A DNA stretch of 64,000 nucleotides from Arthrobacter sp. Marseille-P9274 (lineage in GTDB: Bacteria; Actinomycetota; Actinomycetes; Actinomycetales; Micrococcaceae): contig NZ_CAMPOV010000001.1 of NCBI RefSeq assembly GCF_946892675.1, positions 1,896,033-1,960,032 of the forward strand. Reading direction: 5' to 3'. Every line of letters begins with the position of its first letter. The stretch's first letter is position 1. A program made the translations under genes and the position numbers. The notes below the pieces were generated by a model that ran no database searches, was not told where the DNA came from, and worked only from the letters and a program-made list of their open reading frames with translations. Below are positions 33,540 through 42,841 of this stretch, in pieces.

Positions 33540-33582
33540 TTGACGTGATCGGCCACACAGGCCATGATGGATCGTATACGAT
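33540..33582 (+). promoter_or_regulatory. Promoter and GntR-type operator of the FAH-RraA/gntR/hpaE/hpaD genes
   Basis: TTGACG (33540-33545) and CATGAT (33563-33568) form a plausible -35/-10 pair with 17-nt spacing. The 12-bp perfect palindrome ATCGTATACGAT (33571-33582) overlaps the expected start point. The GTATAC centre is typical of FadR/VanR-type GntR operators, and a GntR gene is second in the unit, so autoregulated repression is likely. Confidence 0.6.
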
Positions 33583-33607
33583 TTCGTACATCACATCAGG
33601 AGGAGCT

Positions 33608-35125
33608 TTGTCCGACGGCAACAACGCCCGAAGCACCGCGCAGGCCACCCTGCAGCAAGTGGACGCCCAGACCATCAATGAGGCCGGCAAGGTCCTGGCG
33701 GTCCACCTCTCCTACCGCTCGCGCGCCGAACAGCGCGGCCGGATTCCCGCCAACCCCTCGTACTTCATGAAGGCCCCGTCGTCGCTGGCCCTCACCGGCG
33801 GAACGGTCGAACGTCCGGCCGGTACTGAACTTCTGGCCTTCGAGGGTGAAGTCGCCTTGGTGATCGGCACCGCCGCACGCCGCGTTTCGGTCGAGGACGC
33901 GTGGGGACACGTCGGCTTCGTGACCGCCAGCAATGACCTCGGCGTCTACGACATCAAGTACGCCGACAAGGGTTCGAACATCCGCTCCAAGTCAGGCGAC
34001 GGCTTCACGCCGTTCGGCCCGGCCCTGCTGCCGGCGGCCGACGTCAACCCGGACGCGCTGCGCATCCGCACTTGGGTCAATGGCGAGATTGTCCAGGACG
34101 ACACGACCGCGGGGCTGATCTTTTCCTTCGCCCGGATCGTTGCCGACCTGTCCCAGCTGATGACCCTGCAGCCGGGTGACGTCATTCTCACCGGAACGCC
34201 CGCCGGCTCCTCGGTCATTGTTCCCGGCGATGTCGTGGAGGTCGAGGTCGCTGACGAGGCAGCGGGGCTGAGCACCGGACGCCTGGCAACGACCGTAGTC
34301 CAGGGCGAGCACGGCTTCGCGTCCTTTGGCGACACCCCGAAGATCACGGACAAGGACCGCGTCGATGCCTTCGGCAGCGAAGAGGCGGCCGGTTTGGCTC
34401 CGGCCGTAACGGGCAAGTCGGCGCTGACGGACGACGTCAAGGCCAAGCTGCTCTCGGTCGCCACGGCGACGATTTCCGGCGCACTGCGCAAGCGCGGCCT
34501 CAACAACGTCAGCGTCGATGGGCTGCTGGCCACCAAGCCGGGCCAGAAAGTCATCGGCACTGCCCGGACGCTGCGTTACGTGCCCAATCGCGAAGACCTG
34601 TTCAAGAGCCACGGCGGCGGCTACAACGCCCAGAAGCGGATCATCGACGCCGTCGGACCCGGCGAGATCCTGGTCATGGAGGCGCGCGGCGAGAAGGGCT
34701 CGGGCACGCTCGGCGACATTCTCGCCATGCGCGCCCAGGTCCGCGGCGCCGAAGCCATCATTACCGACGGCGGCGTCCGTGACCTTTCCGAGGTGGCGGC
34801 CCTGGACATCCCCACGTTCTACAACGGTGCCCATCCCGCGGTGCTCGGGCGCAAGCATGTCCCGTGGGACTACGACGTGACCATCGGCTGCGGCGGCGCC
34901 ACGATCCAGCCCGGGGACATCATCGTCGCGGACGACAACGGCATCCTCGTGATCCCGCCGGCCCTGGCCGCCGAAATCGCCGACGAGGTCGTCGAGCAGG
35001 AACGCCGCGACAGCTTCGTGTTCCAGATGGTCAAGGAAGGCCACAAGATCGATGGTCTGTTCCCGATGAACGCCGACTGGCTGGCCAAGTACCAGCAGTG
35101 GGTTGCAGAAGGCAACGGGGCCTGA
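33608..35125 (+). CDS. Fumarylacetoacetate hydrolase-family domain fused to RraA-like aldolase domain
   Basis: 505 residues with two enzymes in one chain. The N-terminal half (about 1-225) is FAH-like, related to the HpaG isomerase/decarboxylase or HpaH hydratase: KAPSSLALTGG, FEGEVALVIG, FVTASNDLGVYD and ILTGTPAGSS. The C-terminal half (about 265-480) is RraA/HMG-aldolase-like, with GDILAMRAQ and DGGVRDLSEV; the RD-X2-E pattern is that of active metal-dependent pyruvate aldolases rather than E. coli RraA. The start is TTG at 33608 with a strong AGGAGGAG immediately upstream. Its neighbours hpaE and hpaD place it in homoprotocatechuate degradation, where it would handle steps after the semialdehyde dehydrogenase. 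Exact reactions are inferred. Confidence 0.85.
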   Translation: MSDGNNARSTAQATLQQVDAQTINEAGKVLAVHLSYRSRAEQRGRIPANPSYFMKAPSSLALTGGTVERPAGTELLAFEGEVALVIGTAARRVSVEDAWGHVGFVTASNDLGVYDIKYADKGSNIRSKSGDGFTPFGPALLPAADVNPDALRIRTWVNGEIVQDDTTAGLIFSFARIVADLSQLMTLQPGDVILTGTPAGSSVIVPGDVVEVEVADEAAGLSTGRLATTVVQGEHGFASFGDTPKITDKDRVDAFGSEEAAGLAPAVTGKSALTDDVKAKLLSVATATISGALRKRGLNNVSVDGLLATKPGQKVIGTARTLRYVPNREDLFKSHGGGYNAQKRIIDAVGPGEILVMEARGEKGSGTLGDILAMRAQVRGAEAIITDGGVRDLSEVAALDIPTFYNGAHPAVLGRKHVPWDYDVTIGCGGATIQPGDIIVADDNGILVIPPALAAEIADEVVEQERRDSFVFQMVKEGHKIDGLFPMNADWLAKYQQWVAEGNGA

Positions 35126-35127
35126 CC

Positions 35128-35805
35128 ATGTCGACCGCCGCGACGGCGACCGCTTCGAAGTCGGAACGGGCCTACCAGCTGCTCCATGAGCGGATCGGCA
35201 ACGGCCAGCTGGTGCCTGGCTACCGCTTGGTGCTGAGCAGCATCGCCGACGAGCTCGGTTGCAGCGTAGTTCCGGTCCGGGAAGCGATCCGACGGCTCGA
35301 GGCCGAAGGACTCGTCACCTTCGAGCGGAACGTCGGAGCAACGGTTGCCTCCATCGACGCGACGCTCTACCTGCACACTATGCAGACCTTGAGCATCGTC
35401 GAAGGCGCCGCGACAGGCCTGGCCGCCCACCTCATCACCGACGAGGACCTTCGCCGGGCGCGCGAGCTGAACAACCAGCTGCGCGAGTGCCTGGAGAACT
35501 TCGAACCGGTCCGCTTCACGCGGCTGAACAACCAATTCCACGCCATCCTTTACGGCCGGTGCCCCAATCCGCACATCCTGGACCTGGTGCACCGCGGCTG
35601 GAACCGCTTGAACGCCATGCGTGCCTCCAGCTTCGACCTCGTGCCCGGCCGGGCGCGGGAGTCCGTCGAAGAACACGAAGGGCTGCTCGAACTCCTGGAG
35701 GCCAAAGCCAGCCCGCACGAGATCGAGATGGCCGCCCGGGCCCACCGGACCGGAACCCTCAACGCCTACATGGCCCAGAAGAACCAACCACCCTCCGTCC
35801 TTTAG
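35128..35805 (+). CDS. GntR-family regulator with FCD ligand domain
   Basis: 225 residues. The winged-helix HTH is at about 15-75 (GYRLVLSSIADELGCSVVPVREAIRRLEAEGLV) and the all-helical FCD domain follows, with HAILYGRC and an acid-rich helix. It starts 2 bp after the fusion gene stop, so it is co-transcribed with the pathway it probably represses. The palindrome at 33571-33582 is the expected operator. The inducer is probably homoprotocatechuate or a pathway intermediate (inference). Confidence 0.9.
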   Translation: MSTAATATASKSERAYQLLHERIGNGQLVPGYRLVLSSIADELGCSVVPVREAIRRLEAEGLVTFERNVGATVASIDATLYLHTMQTLSIVEGAATGLAAHLITDEDLRRARELNNQLRECLENFEPVRFTRLNNQFHAILYGRCPNPHILDLVHRGWNRLNAMRASSFDLVPGRARESVEEHEGLLELLEAKASPHEIEMAARAHRTGTLNAYMAQKNQPPSVL

Positions 35806-35839
35806 CAAACCTCCGCCAACCCGCAACGAAAGGTAGATC

Positions 35840-37369
35840 ATGGCCGACCACTTTGTGCCCGAAAACCTGCCCACCCACCTCCAGCACTACATCGGCGGCA
35901 AGCTCGTCGACTCGATCGATGGCGATACCTTCGACGTCCTGGACCCCGTCACCAACAAGCCGTACATCAAGGCCGCATCCGGCAAGGTCGCCGACGTGGC
36001 CGCGGCGGTCGCCGCCGCCAAGGACGCTTTCGAGAACGGCCCCTGGCCGACCATGCTTCCCCGCGAGCGCTCCCGCGTGCTGCACCGCATCGCTGACATC
36101 GTCGAATCCCGCGGCCAGGAACTGGCCGAGATGGAGTGCTTCGACACCGGCCTGCCGATCAAGCAGGCCCTGGGCCAGGCACGCCGCGCGGCGGAGAACT
36201 TCCGCTTCTTCGCCGACCTGATCGTCGCCCAGCACGATGACGCCTTCAAGGTCCCCGGCCGCCAGGCCAACTACGTCAACCGCAAGCCCATCGGCGTTGC
36301 CGGCCTGATCACGCCGTGGAACACCCCCTTCATGCTGGAGTCCTGGAAGCTGGGCCCGGCCCTGGCGACCGGCAACACCGTGGTCCTGAAGCCGGCCGAG
36401 TTCACCCCGCTCTCCGCCTCCCTGTGGCCGGGGATCTTCGAAGAGGCCGGCCTGCCGGAGGGTGTCTTCAACATCGTCCACGGCTTCGGTGAAGAGGGCT
36501 ACGCCGGCGATTCCCTGGTCAAGCACCCGGATGTCCCGCTGATCTCCTTCACCGGCGAGTCCCGCACCGGCCAGATCATCTTCGGCAACGCGGCTCCCTA
36601 CCTCAAGGGCCTGTCCATGGAGCTGGGCGGCAAGTCCCCCGCCGTCGTCTTCGCGGATGCCGACTTGGAGGCCGCCATCGACGCGACCATCTTCGGCGTC
36701 TTCTCCCTCAACGGCGAGCGCTGCACCGCCGGATCCCGCATCCTGGTCGAGCGGAGCATCTACAACGAGTTCGTGGAGCGCTACTCCGCCCAGGCCAAGC
36801 GCGTGAAGGTCGGCTACCCCCACGACGAGGCCACCGAGGTCGGCGCCCTGGTCCACCCGGAGCACTTCGAAAAGGTCATGTCCTACGTCGAGATCGGCAA
36901 GCAGGAGGCGCGCCTGACTGCCGGCGGCGGCCGCCCGGAGGCATTCCCCGAGGGCAACTTCATCCAGCCGACCGTCTTCGCCGACGTCGCACCGGACGCC
37001 CGGATCTTCCAGGAGGAGATCTTCGGACCGGTCGTCGCCATCACCCCGTTCGATTCGGACGAGGAGGCCCTCGAACTGGCCAACAACACGAAGTACGGCC
37101 TCGCTGCCTACATCTGGACCAATGACCTCAAGCGGGCCCACAACTTCGCCCAGGATGTCGAGGCCGGCATGGTGTGGCTGAACTCCAACAACGTCCGCGA
37201 TCTGCGCACCCCCTTCGGCGGCGTCAAGGCTTCAGGCCTGGGCCACGAGGGCGGTTACCGCTCCATCGACTTCTACACCGACCAGCAGGCCGTCCACATC
37301 AACCTCGGCGAGGTGCACAACCCGGTCTTCGGCAAGGCCGAGGACGCCGCCGCCGTAAGCGACAGCTAG
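35840..37369 (+). CDS. hpaE: 5-carboxymethyl-2-hydroxymuconate semialdehyde dehydrogenase
   Basis: NAD-dependent aldehyde dehydrogenase of 509 residues, oxidising the ring-cleavage semialdehyde of homoprotocatechuate. ALDH landmarks are the N-terminal INGK-like YIGGKLVDS, ITPWNTPFMLESWKLGPALATGNTVVLKPAE with the cofactor site, catalytic Glu in LSMELGGKSP (about 262) and catalytic Cys in NGERCTAGSRI (about 296). GAAAGG precedes the ATG. Assignment to HpaE rather than another ALDH rests on the adjacent dioxygenase. Confidence 0.88.
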   Translation: MADHFVPENLPTHLQHYIGGKLVDSIDGDTFDVLDPVTNKPYIKAASGKVADVAAAVAAAKDAFENGPWPTMLPRERSRVLHRIADIVESRGQELAEMECFDTGLPIKQALGQARRAAENFRFFADLIVAQHDDAFKVPGRQANYVNRKPIGVAGLITPWNTPFMLESWKLGPALATGNTVVLKPAEFTPLSASLWPGIFEEAGLPEGVFNIVHGFGEEGYAGDSLVKHPDVPLISFTGESRTGQIIFGNAAPYLKGLSMELGGKSPAVVFADADLEAAIDATIFGVFSLNGERCTAGSRILVERSIYNEFVERYSAQAKRVKVGYPHDEATEVGALVHPEHFEKVMSYVEIGKQEARLTAGGGRPEAFPEGNFIQPTVFADVAPDARIFQEEIFGPVVAITPFDSDEEALELANNTKYGLAAYIWTNDLKRAHNFAQDVEAGMVWLNSNNVRDLRTPFGGVKASGLGHEGGYRSIDFYTDQQAVHINLGEVHNPVFGKAEDAAAVSDS

Positions 37370-37398
37370 CCCCGAGACCCATTCCAAAGGAGAGAACA

Positions 37399-38496
37399 AT
37401 GAGCAACGAGATTCCCAAGCCCTCCGTCCCGGCACCCGACATCCTGCGCTGCGCGTACATGGAGATCGTCGTCACCGACCTCGCCAAGTCCCGCGCCTTC
37501 TATGTCGACCTGCTCGGCCTGCACGTGACCGAAGAAGACGAAAACGCGATCTACCTGCGCTCCTTCGAGGAGTTCATCCACCACAACCTCGTGCTCCGCA
37601 AGGGTCCGGTCGCCGCCGTCGCCGCCTTCGCCTACCGCGTGCGCAGCCCCGAGGACGTGGATAAGGCCGAGGCCTACTACAAGGAACTCGGCTGCCGCAC
37701 CGAGCGCCGCAAGGAAGGCTTCGTCAAGGGCATCGGCGACTCGCTCCGCGTCGAGGATCCGCTGGGCTTCCCCTACGAGTTCTTCCACGAGACGGAGCAC
37801 GTCGAGCGCCTGCACATGCGCTACGACCTGTACTCCGCCGGCGAACTCGTCCGCCTGGACCACTTCAACCAGGTCACCCCGAATGTGCCGCGCGGCCGCA
37901 AGTACCTCGAAGACCTCGGCTTCCGCGTGACCGAGGACATCAAGGACGCCGAGGGCACCACCTACGCCGCCTGGATGCACCGCAAGGGCACCGTGCACGA
38001 CACCGCCCTGACCGGCGGCAACGGCCCGCGCATGCACCACGTCGCCTTCTCCACCCACGAGAAGCACAACATCATCCAGATCTGCGACAAGATGGGCGCC
38101 CTGCGCATGTCCGACCGGATCGAGCGCGGCCCCGGCCGGCACGGCGTCTCCAACGCCTTCTACCTGTACATCCTGGATCCGGACGGCCACCGCGTGGAGA
38201 TCTACACCCAGGACTACTACACCGGCGACCCGGACAACCCCGTCATCACCTGGGACGTCCACGACAACCAGCGCCGCGACTGGTGGGGCAACCCCGTCGT
38301 CCCGTCCTGGTACACCGAAGCATCGCTGGTCCTCGACCTGGACGGCAACCCGCAGGAAGTCGTCAAGCGCGAAGATACCTCCGAAATGGAGGTGACCATC
38401 GGCGCCGACGGGTTCTCCTACACCCGTGCGGACGATGAGTCCGGCTCCTACCGCGGCGAGGCGGCCAAGGGCTTCAAGCTCGGCAACCTGGTCTGA
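37399..38496 (+). CDS. hpaD: 3,4-dihydroxyphenylacetate (homoprotocatechuate) 2,3-dioxygenase
   Basis: Extradiol dioxygenase of the vicinal-oxygen-chelate class, 365 residues, cleaving the aromatic ring of homoprotocatechuate. The metal ligands fall at H155, H214 and E267 and the second-shell acid/base at H200, the same numbers known for the Mn enzyme MndD of Arthrobacter globiformis and the Fe enzyme HPCD of Brevibacterium fuscum. Metal choice (Mn or Fe) cannot be read from sequence. Each half has a VOC repeat (YMEIVVTDLAKSRAFYVDLLGL and RLDHFNQVT). AAAGGAGA precedes the ATG. Last gene of the unit, followed by a strong hairpin. Confidence 0.95.
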   Translation: MSNEIPKPSVPAPDILRCAYMEIVVTDLAKSRAFYVDLLGLHVTEEDENAIYLRSFEEFIHHNLVLRKGPVAAVAAFAYRVRSPEDVDKAEAYYKELGCRTERRKEGFVKGIGDSLRVEDPLGFPYEFFHETEHVERLHMRYDLYSAGELVRLDHFNQVTPNVPRGRKYLEDLGFRVTEDIKDAEGTTYAAWMHRKGTVHDTALTGGNGPRMHHVAFSTHEKHNIIQICDKMGALRMSDRIERGPGRHGVSNAFYLYILDPDGHRVEIYTQDYYTGDPDNPVITWDVHDNQRRDWWGNPVVPSWYTEASLVLDLDGNPQEVVKREDTSEMEVTIGADGFSYTRADDESGSYRGEAAKGFKLGNLV

Positions 38497-38563
38497 TCCC
38501 GGACCGGGGCCCCAACGCTCCGGGGCCCCAACGCTCCGGGGACCGGAGGTAACCAGGACAAAC

Positions 38564-38609
38564 GGTGACAAGTACGACGGCGGCACGCACCGCCGTCGTA
38601 CTTGTCACC
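38564..38609. terminator. Strong bidirectional hairpin between convergent hpaD and MFS genes
   Basis: Perfect 19-bp stem (38564-38582 with 38591-38609) and 8-nt loop, containing GACAAGTACGACGGCG. No T-run follows. It lies between two convergent genes. A shorter duplicated segment GGGGCCCCAACGCTCC precedes it at about 38508-38540. A related stem occurs at 59731-59796. Confidence 0.75.
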
Positions 38610-38712
38610 TTCCGCGTTAAGGGCCACGGGCGACGCCCGCTTGGCCGGAACGGACTTCAGCGCCCGGAACGGACGGGACCGGCGCATCCGTACATGCCCG
38701 AAGCCGCGACGC

Positions 38713-40200
38713 TCAGACGCGGCCGGCCCGGACGCGGGTCCGCTGGTCCTTAACCGCGATGGCCAGCGTCGCGAGGACGATCACGGCGATCGCCGAGAAC
38801 CCGATGGTGATCGCCGCCGCCCAGTTGGCCTGTGCCAGGGTGGCGAAGGAAATGGCGGTGATGAGGGCGATGCCGACGGCCGTGCCGATGCGCTGGCCGG
38901 TCTGCTGGACGCCGCCGGCGCTGCCCGCATAGTCGATCGGCACCTCGGCGAGCGTCAGCGTCTGGTTCGGGCTGACGACCAGCCCCTGTGCGGCGCCGAC
39001 GAAGGACAGGCTCAGCAGCAGCCACCAGATGCTGGTCCCGTTCAACTGGTTCAGATGCACCACCAGGACGCTCGAGGCCAGGCCGACCAGCGCGCTGGCA
39101 ATCCCCCAGATGACCACCTTGCGGCCGTATTCCGTGACCTTGCCGCCCGCCCACTGCGAGCCGACGGCCACCATCACCGCCGCGGGTAGCCCCACCAGGC
39201 CGGCCTCCAGCGCTGTGCGGCCGAGCCCGTCCTGCAGGTACAGGGCGACCAGCACCCAGACGCTGGTCATGCCCATCATGTAGAGGCCGGAGATCGCGGT
39301 GCCGTTGGCGAAGCTGGAGAGCCGGAAGAGCGCCGGATCCACCATCGGGCTGCGGCCGATCCGCTTGTACCGGTTCTCCCACCACACCCAGGCCACGAGT
39401 CCGGCCAGCCCCACGGGCAGCAGCGCCCACACCCAGGCGGCTTCCCGCGACTCGACGAACGGCAGCAGGACGACCAGCACCACGGCCCCCAGCAGCATGG
39501 CGCCCACCGGATCCAGGTCGCGCGGCTCACGCCCGCCGCGGGCGCGGCGCGTGTCCTGGTCCGCCGAGGGCGCAGTCCTGGTCCGCATCGGCTTGGGGAA
39601 CCAGAGAAAGGCCAGGAAGGTGGCCAGGACTCCGACCGGGACGTTGACCAGGAAGGTCCAGCGCCAGCCGTTCTCCTCGCCGGCCATCTCGACGAGGAGG
39701 CCGCCGATGAGCGGGCCGATGGCGGCCGAGACACCGATGACGCTGCCCAGCAGGCCGAAGGCCCGGGCCCGTTCCTCGCCGCGGAAATACTGCTGGATCA
39801 TGCCGATGGCCTGTGGGTTCAGCAGGCCCGCGCCGATGCCCTGGATAAACCGGATGAAGTTGAGGCTGACCGGGTCCTGGGCCAGCCCCGCAGCCACGGA
39901 CGAGAGCGTGAACGTGATGAGGCCGGCGATGAAGATGGGCCCGCGGCCGAATATGTCGCCGGCCCGGCCTGCCGCCACCAGCACCACACCGAAAGACAGC
40001 GCGTAGCCCGAGAGCACCCATTGGATGTCGGACTGGGTGGCCCCGAGGCCGATCTCGATCGAGGGCAGCACAACATTGACGATGCTCACGCCCAGCAGGG
40101 CCATGAACACCGTCACGAGGAGGACCGTGAGGATGCGCCAGCGGCCGGGGTCCGGAACGAAGTCCGGATCCACCGGCGGCTGGTTCGGGGACGCGCTCAC
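38713..40200 (-). CDS. MFS exporter, DHA2 (14-helix) family
   Basis: Drug:proton antiporter of 495 residues with about 14 membrane segments. Motifs include the DHA2 N-terminal helix ILTVLLVTVFMALLGVSIVNVVLPSIE (about 20-46), ATQSDIQWVLSGYAL, and GRAGDIFGRGPIF (motif A), plus motif C in the fifth helix region. It is convergent with hpaD. Substrate unknown; export of aromatic intermediates or drugs are both possible. Confidence 0.9.
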   Translation of the reverse strand: MSASPNQPPVDPDFVPDPGRWRILTVLLVTVFMALLGVSIVNVVLPSIEIGLGATQSDIQWVLSGYALSFGVVLVAAGRAGDIFGRGPIFIAGLITFTLSSVAAGLAQDPVSLNFIRFIQGIGAGLLNPQAIGMIQQYFRGEERARAFGLLGSVIGVSAAIGPLIGGLLVEMAGEENGWRWTFLVNVPVGVLATFLAFLWFPKPMRTRTAPSADQDTRRARGGREPRDLDPVGAMLLGAVVLVVLLPFVESREAAWVWALLPVGLAGLVAWVWWENRYKRIGRSPMVDPALFRLSSFANGTAISGLYMMGMTSVWVLVALYLQDGLGRTALEAGLVGLPAAVMVAVGSQWAGGKVTEYGRKVVIWGIASALVGLASSVLVVHLNQLNGTSIWWLLLSLSFVGAAQGLVVSPNQTLTLAEVPIDYAGSAGGVQQTGQRIGTAVGIALITAISFATLAQANWAAAITIGFSAIAVIVLATLAIAVKDQRTRVRAGRV

Positions 40201-40295
40201 CCTCCATTCATACGCCGCGTGGCGGAAGCCACAAAACCTGCCCGGCCGTGTCCTGCGAAGCAGACTGCGGATCTATCTATCCAGGGCCGCGACCG

Positions 40296-40817
40296 CTATA
40301 GTTGTCCGGCTGATCTCCTGATCCAGGTGGCAGCGGCCATCGCCCCCGCCAGTTCCAGCAAGATGACGGTCAACATGGGACCGGCGCTGCCCGTTCCGCC
40401 GCCGGCTCCGGAGGACGCGGCCTGCACCGTGGCAGCGACCGCGGTGTGGTGCAGGTGCGGTGCGTGGGCCCCGCCGCCCAGCGGCTGCACGAGCAGCAGC
40501 AGGTGGAAACCGGCCATCGCCAGAGCCATGCCCATGAAGCTCCGGGCCGCTCCGGCGCATCCGGACCGCCAGAGCTGCACGACGCAGGACAGGCAGGCGG
40601 CAGCCATCAAGACCATCAGGCCGGACTCCCACCAGCTCCCGCGGTGCAGCCACGCCATCCAGCCGTGCGCGGCGGCCGATGCCACTGCCGCCCCGGCGCA
40701 GAGCCTGGGGTGCAGCGGCACCGGCCGTCGGACCGCGAGGAGGGGGCGTGCCTGCAGGGCCGGGCCCACGATGGCAGCGTCAGCCACAGCAGCGTCAGCC
40801 ACAGCCGTCTCAGCCAT
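40296..40817 (-). CDS. Membrane protein coupled to amine oxidase, unknown function
   Basis: No family recognised. 173 residues with three or four hydrophobic segments ([51 protein letters not shown]), and a short His-rich loop [12 protein letters not shown]. Its ATG overlaps the last 8 bp of the copper amine oxidase gene, so it is translationally coupled. The His-rich loop and coupling make a role in copper delivery or in membrane placement of the oxidase conceivable, but there is no direct evidence. Confidence 0.7.
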   Translation of the reverse strand: MAETAVADAAVADAAIVGPALQARPLLAVRRPVPLHPRLCAGAAVASAAAHGWMAWLHRGSWWESGLMVLMAAACLSCVVQLWRSGCAGAARSFMGMALAMAGFHLLLLVQPLGGGAHAPHLHHTAVAATVQAASSGAGGGTGSAGPMLTVILLELAGAMAAATWIRRSAGQL

Positions 40818-42720
40818 GGCAGTGCCCGCCGGCGGGCTTGTTCGGCGGCACGTCGAGGACGGGGCTCCGGTCGAAGAAGCCTTCCGGCCGCAGCTTGAAG
40901 CCGGCGGTGTCCACCGGCATGATCGGCCAGTCCTCCACCCGCGGGTAATGCGTCAGGCCGAAGGTATGCCAGAGCACGATGTCCTCGCCGTCGATCCCCC
41001 GGTCCTGCGCCACATAGGCCGGCAGGCCGGCATCCCCGGCGTGCTGGTTAACGAAATCCCCGGTCGGGTAGCGCTCCTCTTCGGCGTGGCGGGTCACCCA
41101 GAGGTCCTTCGTGGCAAAGGCCGCGCGCCGCGCCACCGATGACCCGGGATCCGCGAGCAGCATGGGCTGGCCCTGCGGATGCAGCTTGTAGCCCACCGGC
41201 TCGCCCAGGCGGTTCAGCGACTCCGGATTGGAAATGAGCCAGGTGCGACCGGCCGCCATGTCGGCTTCCCTGGCACCCTCGGCCTCCGTTCGCAGCAGCG
41301 TACGACGGCGGGTGAACGCGTTTCCGCGCTCGTTGCCTTCGCCGAGGGGGACCCGGACCGCCTCTTCCTCTTCCACCCGGTTCGTCAGGCCGTCCAAAGC
41401 CATGTCCAGGCGGGCGCTGAACAGGTGCTGGTGGAAGGGGGCACCCAGGCCGGGAGCCATTTCGGAAGCGTAGGGGTAGCCCTTGCCGGGGTGGGCGCTG
41501 GTGAACACGATGCCGGTGGCCTTCGCCTCGAACTCGATCGTGCCGTCCAGGTAGAGGTACCAGTAGAAGCCGTAGTCGTAGTTGCCGATGGTGGTGAAGA
41601 ACGAAACGACCATCCGGCGGTTGCGTCGGGTGTAGTTGATGCCGGTCCACAGGTCGGAGTGCTTGGCCAGGATGGACCAGTCCTCCTCGTGCATGCAGAT
41701 GCCGTTGCGGATCTCGCGCGGGTTGCCGAAGCCGTCGGCGATCACGGGCGACAGGTAGGTGATGTCGCCCAGGCAGTCGCAGCCCAGCTCCAGGGAGTTG
41801 GCATACTGGCCCACCAGGTACTCGCCGGTGTCGAAGTAGTTCTGCCAGGACCGCACGGGCGAGGGGTCGCCGTAGGGGACCACCATTTCGGCGATCGATG
41901 CGCGCCGGATGATCGAGCGCTTGCGTTCCCCGTCCTGGAAGGCGATGTTGTGCAGGACCACGCCCTCGCGGACGTCGAAGCCGACATCGAAGCTCCACTT
42001 TTCCCACTCGATGTGGTTGCCGCCGGAGACCGTGAAGCTCGGGCCCTCCGGCTGGGTGATGCTGATCGGCTTCTGGGTCTCGCGCAGGGGCCCGGTCAGC
42101 TCAGGATCGGTGTAGTTGCCGTGCTCGGCCGGGACCGCGACCGGACCGAAGTCCAGCACCTGGTCCACCGTCTTGCTGACGATGTCGACGTAGGCAACCA
42201 GCCCGTCCACCGGATGCGCCCAGGCGCTGTCTTCGGGGAAATTCTGGTAGAAGGCGAGACCGCGCAGGATGCGCCGGCCCTTCTCCTCGGGGTATTCGAA
42301 GACACCGGCGGAGAGCGGGGCAACCCGCACCTTATCGACGTCGAGGTTCCGGTCGGCGAGCGCCTTCAGCCAGCGCTCGTCCCCGGCGAGGATTTCCTCG
42401 ACGACGGCGAACTCCTCCTCGAGTACCGGCAGCTCGCCGGTGACGGAGGTATCCAGGTCGGTTACCGATTCCACCTCGTCCCGGGTTACCGACACCACCA
42501 CGTCCTTCGGTGCTGCACCCGAGACGTCGTGCAGGAAAGCGCGGAACCGCCGGTCCTCCTTGGACGCCGCTCCGCGGGGCGGGTCGAGCAGGCCCAGGTA
42601 GGCGAAGCGGATGTTTTCTCCGGCGAGGCCAGCGTCGGCCAGGATCCGGCGGACCTGGGTGATTTCGTCGGCGGACGCCAGCGCGTAGGCGGAGGAAAGT
42701 TCCGTAGAGGAGATGGTCAT
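40810..42720 (-). CDS. Copper-containing primary amine oxidase, phenylethylamine oxidase type
   Basis: Quinoprotein oxidase of 636 residues that converts primary amines to aldehydes with ammonia and hydrogen peroxide. The cofactor tyrosine that becomes topaquinone is in [11 protein letters not shown] near residue 380; copper ligands are in [11 protein letters not shown] (about 430) and [14 protein letters not shown] (about 590). The sequence looks very close, from memory, to Arthrobacter globiformis AGAO, including the terminal HCHG. Phenylethylamine, tyramine or dopamine are likely substrates, feeding phenylacetate or hydroxyphenylacetate pathways such as the neighbouring hpa genes. GGAAGGG precedes the ATG. 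Divergent from a TetR regulator. Confidence 0.94.
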   Translation of the reverse strand: MTISSTELSSAYALASADEITQVRRILADAGLAGENIRFAYLGLLDPPRGAASKEDRRFRAFLHDVSGAAPKDVVVSVTRDEVESVTDLDTSVTGELPVLEEEFAVVEEILAGDERWLKALADRNLDVDKVRVAPLSAGVFEYPEEKGRRILRGLAFYQNFPEDSAWAHPVDGLVAYVDIVSKTVDQVLDFGPVAVPAEHGNYTDPELTGPLRETQKPISITQPEGPSFTVSGGNHIEWEKWSFDVGFDVREGVVLHNIAFQDGERKRSIIRRASIAEMVVPYGDPSPVRSWQNYFDTGEYLVGQYANSLELGCDCLGDITYLSPVIADGFGNPREIRNGICMHEEDWSILAKHSDLWTGINYTRRNRRMVVSFFTTIGNYDYGFYWYLYLDGTIEFEAKATGIVFTSAHPGKGYPYASEMAPGLGAPFHQHLFSARLDMALDGLTNRVEEEEAVRVPLGEGNERGNAFTRRRTLLRTEAEGAREADMAAGRTWLISNPESLNRLGEPVGYKLHPQGQPMLLADPGSSVARRAAFATKDLWVTRHAEEERYPTGDFVNQHAGDAGLPAYVAQDRGIDGEDIVLWHTFGLTHYPRVEDWPIMPVDTAGFKLRPEGFFDRSPVLDVPPNKPAGGHCHG

Positions 42721-42742
42721 GGCTGCCCTTCCAGCGGTTTCG

Positions 42743-42817
42743 CGACGCCGATTGCGTCGTTTTTCTATGACTGTAGAGAATAGCCGTCCGTAAAATAGCT
42801 CACAAGGGTTTTTCTAC
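42743..42817. promoter_or_regulatory. Divergent amine oxidase/TetR control region
   Basis: In a 121-bp divergent gap: perfect inverted repeat CGACGC-N5-GCGTCG (42743-42759); a smaller one TCTA-N6-TAGA (42764-42777); and the octamer TTTTTCTA twice (the second at 42809-42816). AT-rich compared with its surroundings. Either could be a TetR operator; no assignment is possible. Confidence 0.4.
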
Positions 42818-42841
42818 AATTGACGCAAAACAAGGAGCACG

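Noticed and set aside
42743-42764. Inverted repeat plus T-run resembling a rho-independent terminator
   Set aside because: It sits in a divergent promoter with no gene ending nearby; an operator is more likely.
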